From Shewanella benthica (GTDB taxonomy: Bacteria; Pseudomonadota; Gammaproteobacteria; Enterobacterales; Shewanellaceae), in NCBI GenBank assembly GCA_023284085.1, contig JAKVHY010000016.1, positions 56,304-120,303 on the forward strand: 64,000 nucleotides of DNA. The letters run 5' to 3'. The position numbers and the translations under genes were made by a program. Each line of letters starts with the position of its first letter. The stretch's first letter is position 1. The notes beneath the pieces are model-generated. The model had not been told where the DNA came from and made no database searches. It saw nothing but the letters and a program-made list of their open reading frames with translations. This document shows, piece by piece, positions 28,082-35,615 of this stretch.

Positions 28082-28309
28082 ATGGCTAAACATCGTAAGT
28101 CCGACACTGTTATGGAACATGATAGCGGTCGCGGCACAATCAAAGACAACGCCTTAAAGGCATTAGTCACCAGCGAGCTTTTTAGAATGAGGACCGAGAA
28201 ACCCAAGAAAGGTAAAGGGTCATACAACCGCAAACAACAGAAGGGGCATGTGCTGAAGGGCAATGCCCCTTTCGACTTTTTATGGGCACAGATTATAGAC
28301 ATGGCCTAA
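28082..28309 (+). CDS. arfA: Alternative ribosome-rescue factor A
   Basis: A 75-residue basic protein with the ArfA core [36 protein letters not shown] (residues 17-51). ArfA rescues ribosomes stalled on non-stop mRNAs by recruiting RF2, backing up tmRNA. As in E. coli, the 3' part of the gene carries a stable hairpin (28241-28271), so most transcripts should end inside the gene and lack a stop codon. The residues after about 60 (hydrophobic [11 protein letters not shown]) would then be lost in the active form and mark the full-length protein for degradation. AGGA precedes the ATG. Confidence 0.9.
   Translation: MAKHRKSDTVMEHDSGRGTIKDNALKALVTSELFRMRTEKPKKGKGSYNRKQQKGHVLKGNAPFDFLWAQIIDMA
28241..28280 (+). 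terminator. Hairpin and T-tract inside the arfA coding region
   Basis: AAGGGGCAT (28241-28249) pairs perfectly with ATGCCCCTT (28263-28271); a T-rich tract follows (CGACTTTTT). It lies within codons 54-64 of arfA. It fits both intrinsic termination and an RNase III-type cleavage site, the known device that makes arfA mRNA non-stop so that ArfA is made when tmRNA fails. Confidence 0.85.
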
Positions 28310-29013
28310 TTTTAAGCGCACAAGTTAGCTTCGCTGAACACCCAGCCTCTCCAAAGTCCGTCAGATATAAATCGCGTGCTCAACCTCTCCGTCATCTAGT
28401 GACACAGCCAGAGGGCTTTATTATCGAGTAATTCTCGACTCCGGGTAGATAGACTCGGATTATCTATCTCAAAAATCTTACGTGTATCCATATAGCTAAC
28501 TAACACTCATATCCTTACCACCCCAACATTAAAATTTAAATATCATTCATATCAAATATTTAACCATAAAAACTCAAATTTAACATGACATTTATTCAAG
28601 CAAAAAAACTGGTCAGCATTAGCATTAATTAATTTAGATTTTATAATTGACAGTATACCTCAAGAGATACACTATGAATGTTCACTTAATTCCCAAGTTT
28701 AGGAACAGGGTTTAGTTCATGCTATTAACTCAATCTCAAACAAGTCATCAAGATAAACTGGTATCGATTCAGTTACGGCTCCTAGTCACGAATACCGATC
28801 CCCGTGTGATGACTTGTGTGTGGCCTAATCAGCCCGCGGATGAGATGGAGATAGAGCGCTAGTCTACACCATTACCCAGCCGCAAAAGATAACAATGCGG
28901 CAGATAACTCCCCCCTTCTTCGCTCCGCTCTCTTCTCGGCTTACCACAAATTTGATGACCAAGATTCATGTTTTGCTTCAAATTGTTAATATCAAAAGTA
29001 AGCGAGGTACAAG
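28310..29013. other. Long intergenic region, arfA to DMT exporter
   Basis: No confident gene. One candidate is a 47-codon plus-strand ORF (28719-28862, beginning MLLTQSQTSHQDKL and ending ADEMEIER) with AACAGGG 8 bases upstream; I do not recognise it. The 28540-28660 stretch is very AT-rich. The GAGGTACAAG ribosome-binding site of the next gene ends the region. Confidence 0.4.
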
Positions 29014-29952
29014 ATGACAATGCAAGTCCCGGCAACATTACCCAGACTGGTTCCCGCAGCCTTTTTATCTGTGGTTTTGATCTGGTCTACCACACCACTG
29101 GGCATAGTCTGGAGCAACGAGTCTGTTCATCCCACCATGGCTGTGTTGCTGAGAATGATGATCGCCTTGTCACTGGGAAGCTTAATCCTCTTGATAACCC
29201 GTATTCGATTGCCATGGAACAAGACGGCAGTAAAGCTCTATGGCGTCTCATCCATAGGCATAGTCGGTGGCATGTTGCTCAGCTATTTTTCGGCCCGCTA
29301 TCTGGCGTCGGGAACCATGTCGCTGATCTTCGGCCTGTCCCCACTAATTTCAGGCTTACTAGCTCAGAGGCTGCTCGGTGAGGCCAAATTTGGCCCCATG
29401 AAACTATTAGCCCTAGCCATGGCTTTTATCGGATTAGGGATAGTTTGTTCATCTAAGCTGTCACTGGGCTCGGATAGCTGGATTGGCCTGATGCTGATCT
29501 TGACTGCGGTTTTTCTATTTAGTCTCAGTGGCGTGTTAATAAAGACCATCAAAATCAATATTCATCCCATCGCTAGTACGGTTGGTGCATTAGCATTTTC
29601 AACGCCAATATTTGCCTTAGCTTGGCTGATATTCGACGGCACCCTACCAATAGAGACATGGCAGCAGAGATCACTCTGGTCGATCCTGTATTTGGGGGTG
29701 TTTGCTTCCCTGATAGGCTTCATCGCTTACTTCTATATTCTGCAGAACCTGAAGGCGAGTACTGTCTCCCTGGTGACCTTAATAACACCTGTGTTCGCCA
29801 TGATATTAGGAGCCCGGCTTAATGGCGAGACCATCACGGATGCCTTAGTCATAGGCGCCATATTTGTGATTTCCGGTCTGGGCCTATATCAGTTCGGCGA
29901 AACCGCCATGTACTCGCTCAAACGCAGGCGGATGAAGAAAAAGAGCGGTTGA
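29014..29952 (+). CDS. EamA/DMT-family inner-membrane transporter
   Basis: A 312-residue protein with ten predicted transmembrane helices in two EamA halves. The first half holds WSTTPLGIVWSNESVHPTMAVLLRM and the second STVGALAFSTPIFALAWLIFDG, ending in FIAYFYILQNLKASTVSLVTLITPVFAMILGARLNGE. Members export amino acids, nucleosides and other metabolites; the substrate here is unknown. The stop codon abuts the stop of the convergent cold-shock-domain gene (TGATCA at 29950-29955). Confidence 0.9.
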   Translation: MTMQVPATLPRLVPAAFLSVVLIWSTTPLGIVWSNESVHPTMAVLLRMMIALSLGSLILLITRIRLPWNKTAVKLYGVSSIGIVGGMLLSYFSARYLASGTMSLIFGLSPLISGLLAQRLLGEAKFGPMKLLALAMAFIGLGIVCSSKLSLGSDSWIGLMLILTAVFLFSLSGVLIKTIKINIHPIASTVGALAFSTPIFALAWLIFDGTLPIETWQQRSLWSILYLGVFASLIGFIAYFYILQNLKASTVSLVTLITPVFAMILGARLNGETITDALVIGAIFVISGLGLYQFGETAMYSLKRRRMKKKSG

Positions 29953-30396
29953 TCACTGTGTTCTGTGTACATCCTCTGTGGTATTTGTGTCAGTGAACAT
30001 CTGATAAATCAGGCTGCCACCGATAAGCAGCACGGCTATGATTAATAGCCGTGCTATGACAGCCAATGAGGAGATAGGGATCTTACTATTGCCATTACCT
30101 AAATAGGGCTTGTTCTCCTTCACATCGTCAGTATTGGCTTCGACCCCCTCAATATGAGCCTGGATGGCATTGAGTTTACTGTCGAGTTTAGTTTCTATCA
30201 GAAAGAAAATTGTGTCCCCGACCTTAGGACGTCTGCTCATATGTTTCAATACCGAGATATGGATAGATATGTCCTGCTCGCTAGCAGGACCATGTAACGT
30301 CGCTATATCGGCATGAGACACATCCGGCCTAATCAATCCGCATCCCTTGTCATCGTTCCAGTGGATCAATACGCCCTTTAACATCTGAGTCTTCAT
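29953..30396 (-). CDS. Cold-shock-domain protein fused to one membrane helix
   Basis: A 147-residue protein. Residues 5-80 resemble a cold-shock/OB fold (KGVLIHWNDDKGCGLIRPD ... DISIHISVLKHM ... VGDTIFFLIE), with the aromatic RNP motifs partly replaced. A linker and one transmembrane helix (LAVIARLLIIAVLLIGGSLIYQMF, about 110-133) follow. The fold probably faces the cytoplasm and may bind RNA or single-stranded DNA at the membrane. Similar CSD-membrane proteins often carry DUF1294 instead. Role unknown. It lies 63 bases after the gene at 30460 on the same strand. Confidence 0.7.
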   Translation of the reverse strand: MKTQMLKGVLIHWNDDKGCGLIRPDVSHADIATLHGPASEQDISIHISVLKHMSRRPKVGDTIFFLIETKLDSKLNAIQAHIEGVEANTDDVKENKPYLGNGNSKIPISSLAVIARLLIIAVLLIGGSLIYQMFTDTNTTEDVHRTQ

Positions 30397-30459
30397 ATCT
30401 GTATCTGGGTCTGTCCTTAAGTTATTCTTTGTAAATGAGCCAGCCTAAATTCGCTCACA

Positions 30460-30948
30460 TCAGAGCCTGCCACGGTTTTTAATGTCGCTCATCGCTTGCA
30501 GCTTCTGCTGAAAATGAGTATCGAGTTTAAACCACAACTCTCCCGTTGGAGCCACATTCTTCATAATGGTGTAGTCACCCATCTTGCCCACATAAAAACG
30601 AGAATACTTATCGGCCATAAATGAAGTTTGAGCGAACAGCTCACCTTCACCCACAGCATCACAGTTTATCTTAAACGGCGAGGTCTCAGATATTGAAAAA
30701 TTGACTATGCTCATCATCTCCCCCTTAACCCTGAACGACTCCTTCGACAATATCTCTACCAGCTCATCATAATGGGTTTTACCATCGCAAACGCCTGGGA
30801 TCTTCACCCAAGAACCTATGATAAGCGGAACTAAATTTGTACCTTGTTCATGTTTATCTGCATTAACATACAAGCCTATCCCTACACCGAACCCTGCCAG
30901 TAAGATAAATAAGCTAAGGAACATAATCTTGGTATTTTCAGAGGACAT
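30460..30948 (-). CDS. Uncharacterised single-pass membrane protein
   Basis: A 162-residue protein with one N-terminal transmembrane segment (IMFLSLFILLAGFGVGIGLYV, about 8-28) and an extracytoplasmic domain. The domain begins GSWVKIPGVCDGKTHYDELVEILSKESFRVKGEM; two cysteines (in VCDG and INCDA) may form a disulfide. No family is recognised. The neighbouring cold-shock-domain membrane gene follows closely on the same strand, so they may be co-transcribed. Confidence 0.6.
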   Translation of the reverse strand: MSSENTKIMFLSLFILLAGFGVGIGLYVNADKHEQGTNLVPLIIGSWVKIPGVCDGKTHYDELVEILSKESFRVKGEMMSIVNFSISETSPFKINCDAVGEGELFAQTSFMADKYSRFYVGKMGDYTIMKNVAPTGELWFKLDTHFQQKLQAMSDIKNRGRL

Positions 30949-31116
30949 TGGGTCCCTTCACTGATACAGGAAATTAGATTGGGCTCAAGTTATCCCAATA
31001 GATATAAAACATCCATAACATATTGTTAAAAACAGTTTATTAAGCCTCCGCTTCGCCTATGGCAAGCTAATACCTACGCTATAAGCTTGCCAAAATCACA
31101 ATCCAGATAAACTCAA

Positions 31117-31329
31117 TTAGTTATAACCTCTAATAAAATCCTTCTCCAAATTTATCACATCTTCTGTAGGACAATGTGCCTCCTTAGCCTGATCTAGCTC
31201 TTCGGCGGCAAGCAGTTTGATAACGTAATCGACTCTACAACGATATGAGCTAGAAGTTTCATAAAGGTGATGATTGATTGTAAAATGCAACTTTGGCTCG
31301 GCAGGATTAACTTGGCTGGTAATTGACAT
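31117..31329 (-). CDS. Small uncharacterised protein
   Basis: A 70-residue soluble protein with TGAGGA 7 bases before its ATG, which supports expression. It has a beta-like first half (KLHFTINHHLYETSSSYRCRVDYVIKLL) and a charged second half (EELDQAKEAHCPTEDVINLEKDF). No family is recognised. It stands alone between the membrane protein at 30460 and the Cys/His-cluster protein at 31666. Confidence 0.6.
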   Translation of the reverse strand: MSITSQVNPAEPKLHFTINHHLYETSSSYRCRVDYVIKLLAAEELDQAKEAHCPTEDVINLEKDFIRGYN

Positions 31330-31665
31330 AATAGATTCCTCATATAACTCAGCTATATCCTTTATATTGGATATATACAGCTAGACTTTAATGCAGCATA
31401 TGCTGTGCCAAGATGCACAATAGCCATGAGTAGCGCTTTTTAAACTCAAGTTTTTCTTGGGTTCATAAAAAAGGTAATCATTTGAAATTATTACTCACTT
31501 AACTGACATTTAAACCAGATAGCCAATGGCTCGAAATCAAAACCAGGTGGAATTTTTTGTTCGCGAAATGCAAAAAACCAACAACCGCCTCTCACTTTGC
31601 AATGCATCGAGAGTGTGTAGGATAACGACGGATTTAGCTGCCAGCCAGTTTCCCCCTCACACCCG
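31330..31665. other. Intergenic region with a possible minus-strand terminator
   Basis: No gene is supported. AACTCAAG / CTTGGGTT (about 31443-31463, five-T loop, one mismatch) could end the transcript of the gene at 31666, read on the minus strand. A 46-codon plus-strand frame from 31527 lacks a ribosome-binding site. Confidence 0.4.
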
Positions 31666-32544
31666 CTAATCGTCTAATTTGGAGATAGCTATCCGGCTAA
31701 TATCTTTGCCCCACAGCTGAATGATTTTTCTGGTTTTATCCTTATTGAAAAAGCACTTACCAAAAATGATGATCCCCGCCCCCTCAAGATCCCTTCGTTC
31801 ATGGATATCGAATCTGTTACACAAGGCCTGTTGAAAATCCTCGATGGGTATTCCCACATCCCTGCAATCGGCAGGGTTAAGCCAGTGCATACTTTTATCA
31901 CTATGAGAAAGGGTTCCCCAGTACATACGCGGCGCACCATTATCCGTAGGCTCTGCATCGGCAAAGTTAACGAACAAGTTCTTGGCCCGCCAACGATACT
32001 TGTCATCGGTATAGACCCAGAGATCTGATTCGGCTAGCTCACTGCCCCTAAGCAGACTGTGAAGCAGTTTATCTAAGCCCTCCGAGGAGACTCGGCTCAT
32101 ACCGGACGGCTCATCTTGGATCCGTGTTTTATCTGCGTCTATTCCTGCTAAGTCTGCATTATCGTTATCAGCTTGATTATCAACGACAATCTTTTTGTCT
32201 GTTGAGCTAAGGCTAGCGCGCTTTCCTCCAGCTCGCTTAGAGAAATCTATCACCAGAGCATCGCTGTCCACCAGCAGCTGACTCACTTCGATGGCGGCAA
32301 GCTCTTCACGCACTTTTGCATTTGAGGGGTTAAATTCACTGCAATCAGCCTGATGATAACGAGAACCGAAGCAGGCGGCCTTGCCATCTCTCGAGGCTTT
32401 ACGAAAGTATGCCTTACCGTTACAGGCGGGGCAGATGAGAGACTGGCGATACTTTTCAATATCGGCATCACTCAGCTTTTGAAACTTAAACACAGTATAA
32501 GTAACCGGCTTGGTCTCATCTAAGGTACAGATGGCATCTAACAT
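31666..32544 (-). CDS. Uncharacterised protein with an N-terminal Cys/His cluster
   Basis: A 292-residue soluble protein. Residues 36-70 hold ICPACNGKAYFRK ... AACFGSRYHQADC, a CxxC ... C ... H-x3-C arrangement typical of a zinc ribbon, reminiscent of the zinc motif in CoiA-like proteins. A low-complexity acidic linker (VVDNQADNDNADLAGIDADKTRIQDE) follows. The C-terminal domain (about 150-292) is rich in Trp, Asp and Arg (WVYTDDKYRWRAKNLFVNFADAEP, AGIIIFGKCFFNKDKTRKIIQLW). Nucleic-acid binding is plausible but unproven. Confidence 0.55.
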   Translation of the reverse strand: MLDAICTLDETKPVTYTVFKFQKLSDADIEKYRQSLICPACNGKAYFRKASRDGKAACFGSRYHQADCSEFNPSNAKVREELAAIEVSQLLVDSDALVIDFSKRAGGKRASLSSTDKKIVVDNQADNDNADLAGIDADKTRIQDEPSGMSRVSSEGLDKLLHSLLRGSELAESDLWVYTDDKYRWRAKNLFVNFADAEPTDNGAPRMYWGTLSHSDKSMHWLNPADCRDVGIPIEDFQQALCNRFDIHERRDLEGAGIIIFGKCFFNKDKTRKIIQLWGKDISRIAISKLDD

Positions 32545-32615
32545 AGGCTATATGAATCTCTTGTAGTGCATAAATTAACGCTAACCTAAACCTGCCACGA
32601 ATGATAGTAACCCCA

Positions 32616-32643
32616 TGAAAAAGGAGAGCCTATGCTCTCCTCT
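32616..32643 (-). terminator. Terminator of the efflux/channel operon
   Basis: Read on the minus strand: AGGAGAGC-ATAG-GCTCTCCT followed by TTTTTC. A perfect 8-bp stem, 48 bases beyond the AI-2E-family stop. Confidence 0.9.
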
Positions 32644-32690
32644 TCTGGTTGTAACCTGCCAGGCTCCCTTGAGCCAGTAAAAATCGTTAG

Positions 32691-33857
32691 CTATTTAGCC
32701 TCACTCGTCACAGCTTCGAGCTTAGACTCAGGGCTCTCACCTTCAAGCACACGCGCTTGTGCAGCCTCTTGTTCCTTATCGGCCTTCAACCAGGCTATAA
32801 ACAACTCATACCAGATGGCGAGCACGACTGCGCCGAGGAACAAGCCTATAATTCCGGCCGTCAGCATGCCGCCGATGGCACCAATCAAGATAACAGGCAT
32901 AGGCACATCCACGCCGCGTCCCATCAACAGAGGCTTAAGGAAGTTATCCGATACGCCGGCAATCAGCACCCATATAGTGAAGATGGTCGCAGGAGTCGTG
33001 TCTTGAGTAGAAAACACATAGAAGATCACCGGTAACACCACGATAAGTGCCGGCAGCTGGGCGATACCTAAGATCAGTACACCTAAGGTAATAAGACCTG
33101 CCGCGGGTACGTCAAACACAAACATGGCGGAGCCAATTAACATGGACTGGATAAATGCCACGCCGACAACCCCGAGCAAGACGCTGCGTATGGTCGCGGC
33201 GGTGAGTGTGGTCCACTGCTCGCCATTCTGACCCACTACACGTACTGCGATAGTGCTAACGGCATCGGAGATCTTCTCCGCATGAGACATGAAACCCGCC
33301 GCGATAGCCAAGGAGATGATGAACATCATCAGAGTCGCCAAGCTGCTACCAATGACCGAAGCTATGGTGCCCACGGCCGTCTTTATCTCAGGCAGAAAAT
33401 GCTGCACCGCCTTCTCCAGGTTAGTGGAGAACAGCGCCCAAATTTCATAAAGCTTGTCACCGATAACGGGAATATCGGCCACCTTCTGGGTCGGGCCAGG
33501 GATGTTAACATCGCCACTCTGCAACACCTCTATGGTACGGCTGACACCATCGAATATTGAACCTGAGACTAGGACAAATGGAATGACCAGAAGCGCGACT
33601 CCTATGATAGCCAGTGCAGTCGCAGCAAGTCCACGTCGGCCCTTGAAGGCCTTCTCCAATTTCTGGGTCAGCGGCATCAGAGCCACGGCTATGATGGCAC
33701 CCCACAACACGGGAATGACGAAGGGCCTGATAATGTCATATGTCCATACGATAAGCATAAACAGCAAGCCGATGCGAATGGCCGACTCCATCATGTTATT
33801 GACGAATATTTTACTCTGCTGATTTCCCACTCGATTATTTCCTTGTAGATTATCCAT
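32691..33857 (-). CDS. AI-2E-family transporter (YdiK-like permease)
   Basis: A 388-residue inner-membrane protein with about eight hydrophobic helices: an N-terminal pair (MESAIRIGLLFMLIVWTYDIIRPFVIPVLWG), a soluble loop, then a dense C-terminal bundle ending with PMPVILIGAIGGMLTAGIIGLFLGAVVLAIWYELF, the signature end of the TqsA/PerM/YdiK family. Members export autoinducer-2, Na+ and other solutes; the substrate here is unknown. It is the last gene of the operon and overlaps the preceding channel gene by 8 bases, so translation is likely coupled. Confidence 0.85.
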   Translation of the reverse strand: MDNLQGNNRVGNQQSKIFVNNMMESAIRIGLLFMLIVWTYDIIRPFVIPVLWGAIIAVALMPLTQKLEKAFKGRRGLAATALAIIGVALLVIPFVLVSGSIFDGVSRTIEVLQSGDVNIPGPTQKVADIPVIGDKLYEIWALFSTNLEKAVQHFLPEIKTAVGTIASVIGSSLATLMMFIISLAIAAGFMSHAEKISDAVSTIAVRVVGQNGEQWTTLTAATIRSVLLGVVGVAFIQSMLIGSAMFVFDVPAAGLITLGVLILGIAQLPALIVVLPVIFYVFSTQDTTPATIFTIWVLIAGVSDNFLKPLLMGRGVDVPMPVILIGAIGGMLTAGIIGLFLGAVVLAIWYELFIAWLKADKEQEAAQARVLEGESPESKLEAVTSEAK

Positions 33858-34512
33858 GTTGTTTTCCCTGATTTGAACTCACTAAACTCGCTACCACGAT
33901 AGCCATATAAAACACACCGGCAATCGCTTCCATGTAGACAAGGACTTGTGAAAATGGGCTGATGGGACTGATATCCCCATAGCCTAATGTGGTTAAAGTA
34001 ACGAAACTAAAATAGGCCAGCTGAGAGAAATTTTTCCCCCAGGACATCTGGCTCATGCCGGTAAAAGAATGTGGCGCAAACTCCATGACAATAAGGTAGG
34101 CAATGGTCCACATCAAGCCCATCAGGAGGAACAGGGCCACAGACCCCACCACCTTATTGCTGTCCACTGTGCCGGTAAATAAGATCTGCCTGGAGATAGA
34201 TCTAAATGTGCCCCAGAAGAAGGCAAACATGATCAGTAACACCAGCAGATCTATCTCCTGTATGCCTAAGGCTTGCCTGAGTATTGAGGCCAGCACCCAG
34301 CATAGCGCCAACATCTGCATGAAGCGTTTCCAACGGGGATCGAAACGCAGACTCAATATGCAGACCAGGAAAGTCAGCACTATCACCCCTTCGAGCACAT
34401 ATTCTAAGATGCCGCTCGGCATCACCTCTACCAAAGATGAGGTTACCAGTAAGCCAATGAGCGCGAAGGTCATGTAATAGAAGTTATTTTCCTGATTGAT
34501 TTTCTTATTCAT
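33850..34512 (-). CDS. Two-pore-helix potassium-channel-like protein
   Basis: A 220-residue membrane protein with about six helices and a C-terminal pore module. The selectivity filter TLTTLGYGDISP (about 185-196) lies between the last two helices, as in KcsA/Kch-type ion channels. The N-terminal four helices resemble a non-canonical voltage-sensor-like bundle without an arginine-rich S4. There is no cytosolic RCK domain. It overlaps the HlyD gene (8 bases) and the AI-2E-family gene (8 bases), so it is an integral part of the operon. A K+ channel in an efflux operon is unusual. Confidence 0.85.
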   Translation of the reverse strand: MNKKINQENNFYYMTFALIGLLVTSSLVEVMPSGILEYVLEGVIVLTFLVCILSLRFDPRWKRFMQMLALCWVLASILRQALGIQEIDLLVLLIMFAFFWGTFRSISRQILFTGTVDSNKVVGSVALFLLMGLMWTIAYLIVMEFAPHSFTGMSQMSWGKNFSQLAYFSFVTLTTLGYGDISPISPFSQVLVYMEAIAGVFYMAIVVASLVSSNQGKQHG

Positions 34513-35386
34513 CGCCGAGCACCATGATCGAAGCCGACAGGCCGAATCTCAACTCTACTCCCTCGGGAAGCTCGTCTAAGGTAATACGCACAGGAATACG
34601 TTGTGCCAGGCGGATCCACTGAAAGACAGGATTCACGTTTGGCAGCAAGTTATAACCTACGGTACCGTCTTTAGGCGCTATGCCCCAACCTATGGATTCA
34701 ACTTTGGCTTCGATAGGTTTATCTGGGTGTGCCATCAGGGTCACCATGGCAGTGCTGCCTATATGGATCTGCTCTAACTCACTCTCACGAAAATAGGCGA
34801 AGGCCCAGAAGCTATTGCTGTCGACCAGGGCGATAAGGGGCTGATTCATCACCGCCTGAGTACCGATCTGGATGTCTATGTTAGAGACATAACCCTCTAC
34901 AGGAGCATAAATATTAGTGAAGCCAAGATTCATTCTGGCCGCCTTCAACTGCTCCTCGGAGGCCTTAATCTTAAGCTTGGACTCTTCATAAGCTATCTCA
35001 CGGCGGATCAAATCTTTATGGGAAACGGCTCCCTTATCCTTCGCCCTGATATCCTGAAGGCGATCGAACTCAATCTTCTTACCCTGTGAGCTCAACTTTG
35101 CCCGCTCCAGCCCGACTTCGGCTTGGGAGAGGGAGACTTCATAGGTACTGGGATCGATCTTAAACAGCAGATCTCCCTTATGCACAAACTGGTTATCCTT
35201 GATATAAACCTGCACCAGAGGACCGGAAACCCTGGGAGCCAGCTTGATCACATTGGCCCTAATCTGGCCATCGCGAGTCCAGGGGTTGTTAAAGTACTCC
35301 TGGTATTTCTGATAACCCAGAAACAGTGCGCCGCCTATGATGAGGACATTGAGGACTATGATTAATAATTTTTTCATCTTATTCAC
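34505..35386 (-). CDS. HlyD-family periplasmic adaptor (AaeA/EmrA-like)
   Basis: A 293-residue membrane-fusion protein: one N-terminal helix (LLIIVLNVLIIGGALFLGYQ), a lipoyl half-motif (NPWTRDGQIRANVIKLAPRVSGPLVQVYIKDNQFVHKGDLLFKID), an alpha-hairpin (about 85-150), the second lipoyl half (NLGFTNIYAPVEGYVSNIDIQIGTQA) and a beta-barrel domain. It bridges the FUSC pump and the outer-membrane channel. The NPWTRDG start is typical of AaeA-type adaptors that work with FUSC pumps and DUF1656 proteins. It overlaps the downstream channel gene. Confidence 0.92.
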   Translation of the reverse strand: MNKMKKLLIIVLNVLIIGGALFLGYQKYQEYFNNPWTRDGQIRANVIKLAPRVSGPLVQVYIKDNQFVHKGDLLFKIDPSTYEVSLSQAEVGLERAKLSSQGKKIEFDRLQDIRAKDKGAVSHKDLIRREIAYEESKLKIKASEEQLKAARMNLGFTNIYAPVEGYVSNIDIQIGTQAVMNQPLIALVDSNSFWAFAYFRESELEQIHIGSTAMVTLMAHPDKPIEAKVESIGWGIAPKDGTVGYNLLPNVNPVFQWIRLAQRIPVRITLDELPEGVELRFGLSASIMVLGDE

Positions 35387-35402
35387 TTGTTCGAAGGTCC
35401 AT

Positions 35403-35615
35403 TTAGAAGCGTAAAAAGAAACTATCTATGCCGATAACGTAGAACAAGGTTATCGCCATAAAGGTAATCGAAGGAAACGCAATAAAACGCGACAACCTCG
35501 TCTTATTTAACAGGGCTACCGTGATCCAACTGGCGATTGTCGCCATCACCAGTACCAGTAACAGGGGCGAGAAATAAATATCTCCCGCAGCGAGTTCATG
35601 GGGGAGATCCATCAC
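35403..35615 (-). CDS. DUF1656 (AaeX-like) small membrane protein
   Basis: A 70-residue protein with two hydrophobic helices (SPLLLVLVMATIASWITVALL and FIAFPSITFMAITLFYVIGIDSFFL), preceded by the conserved-type PHELAAGDIYFSP segment. AaeX-like proteins sit between pump and adaptor genes in aromatic-acid efflux operons; their role is unknown. It overlaps the outer-membrane lipoprotein stop by 4 bases (ATGA) and is 16 bases from the adaptor. Confidence 0.88.
   Translation of the reverse strand: MMDLPHELAAGDIYFSPLLLVLVMATIASWITVALLNKTRLSRFIAFPSITFMAITLFYVIGIDSFFLRF

Noticed and set aside
31527..31667. Plus-strand 46-codon frame before the Cys/His-cluster gene
   Set aside because: No ribosome-binding site and no homologous feature.
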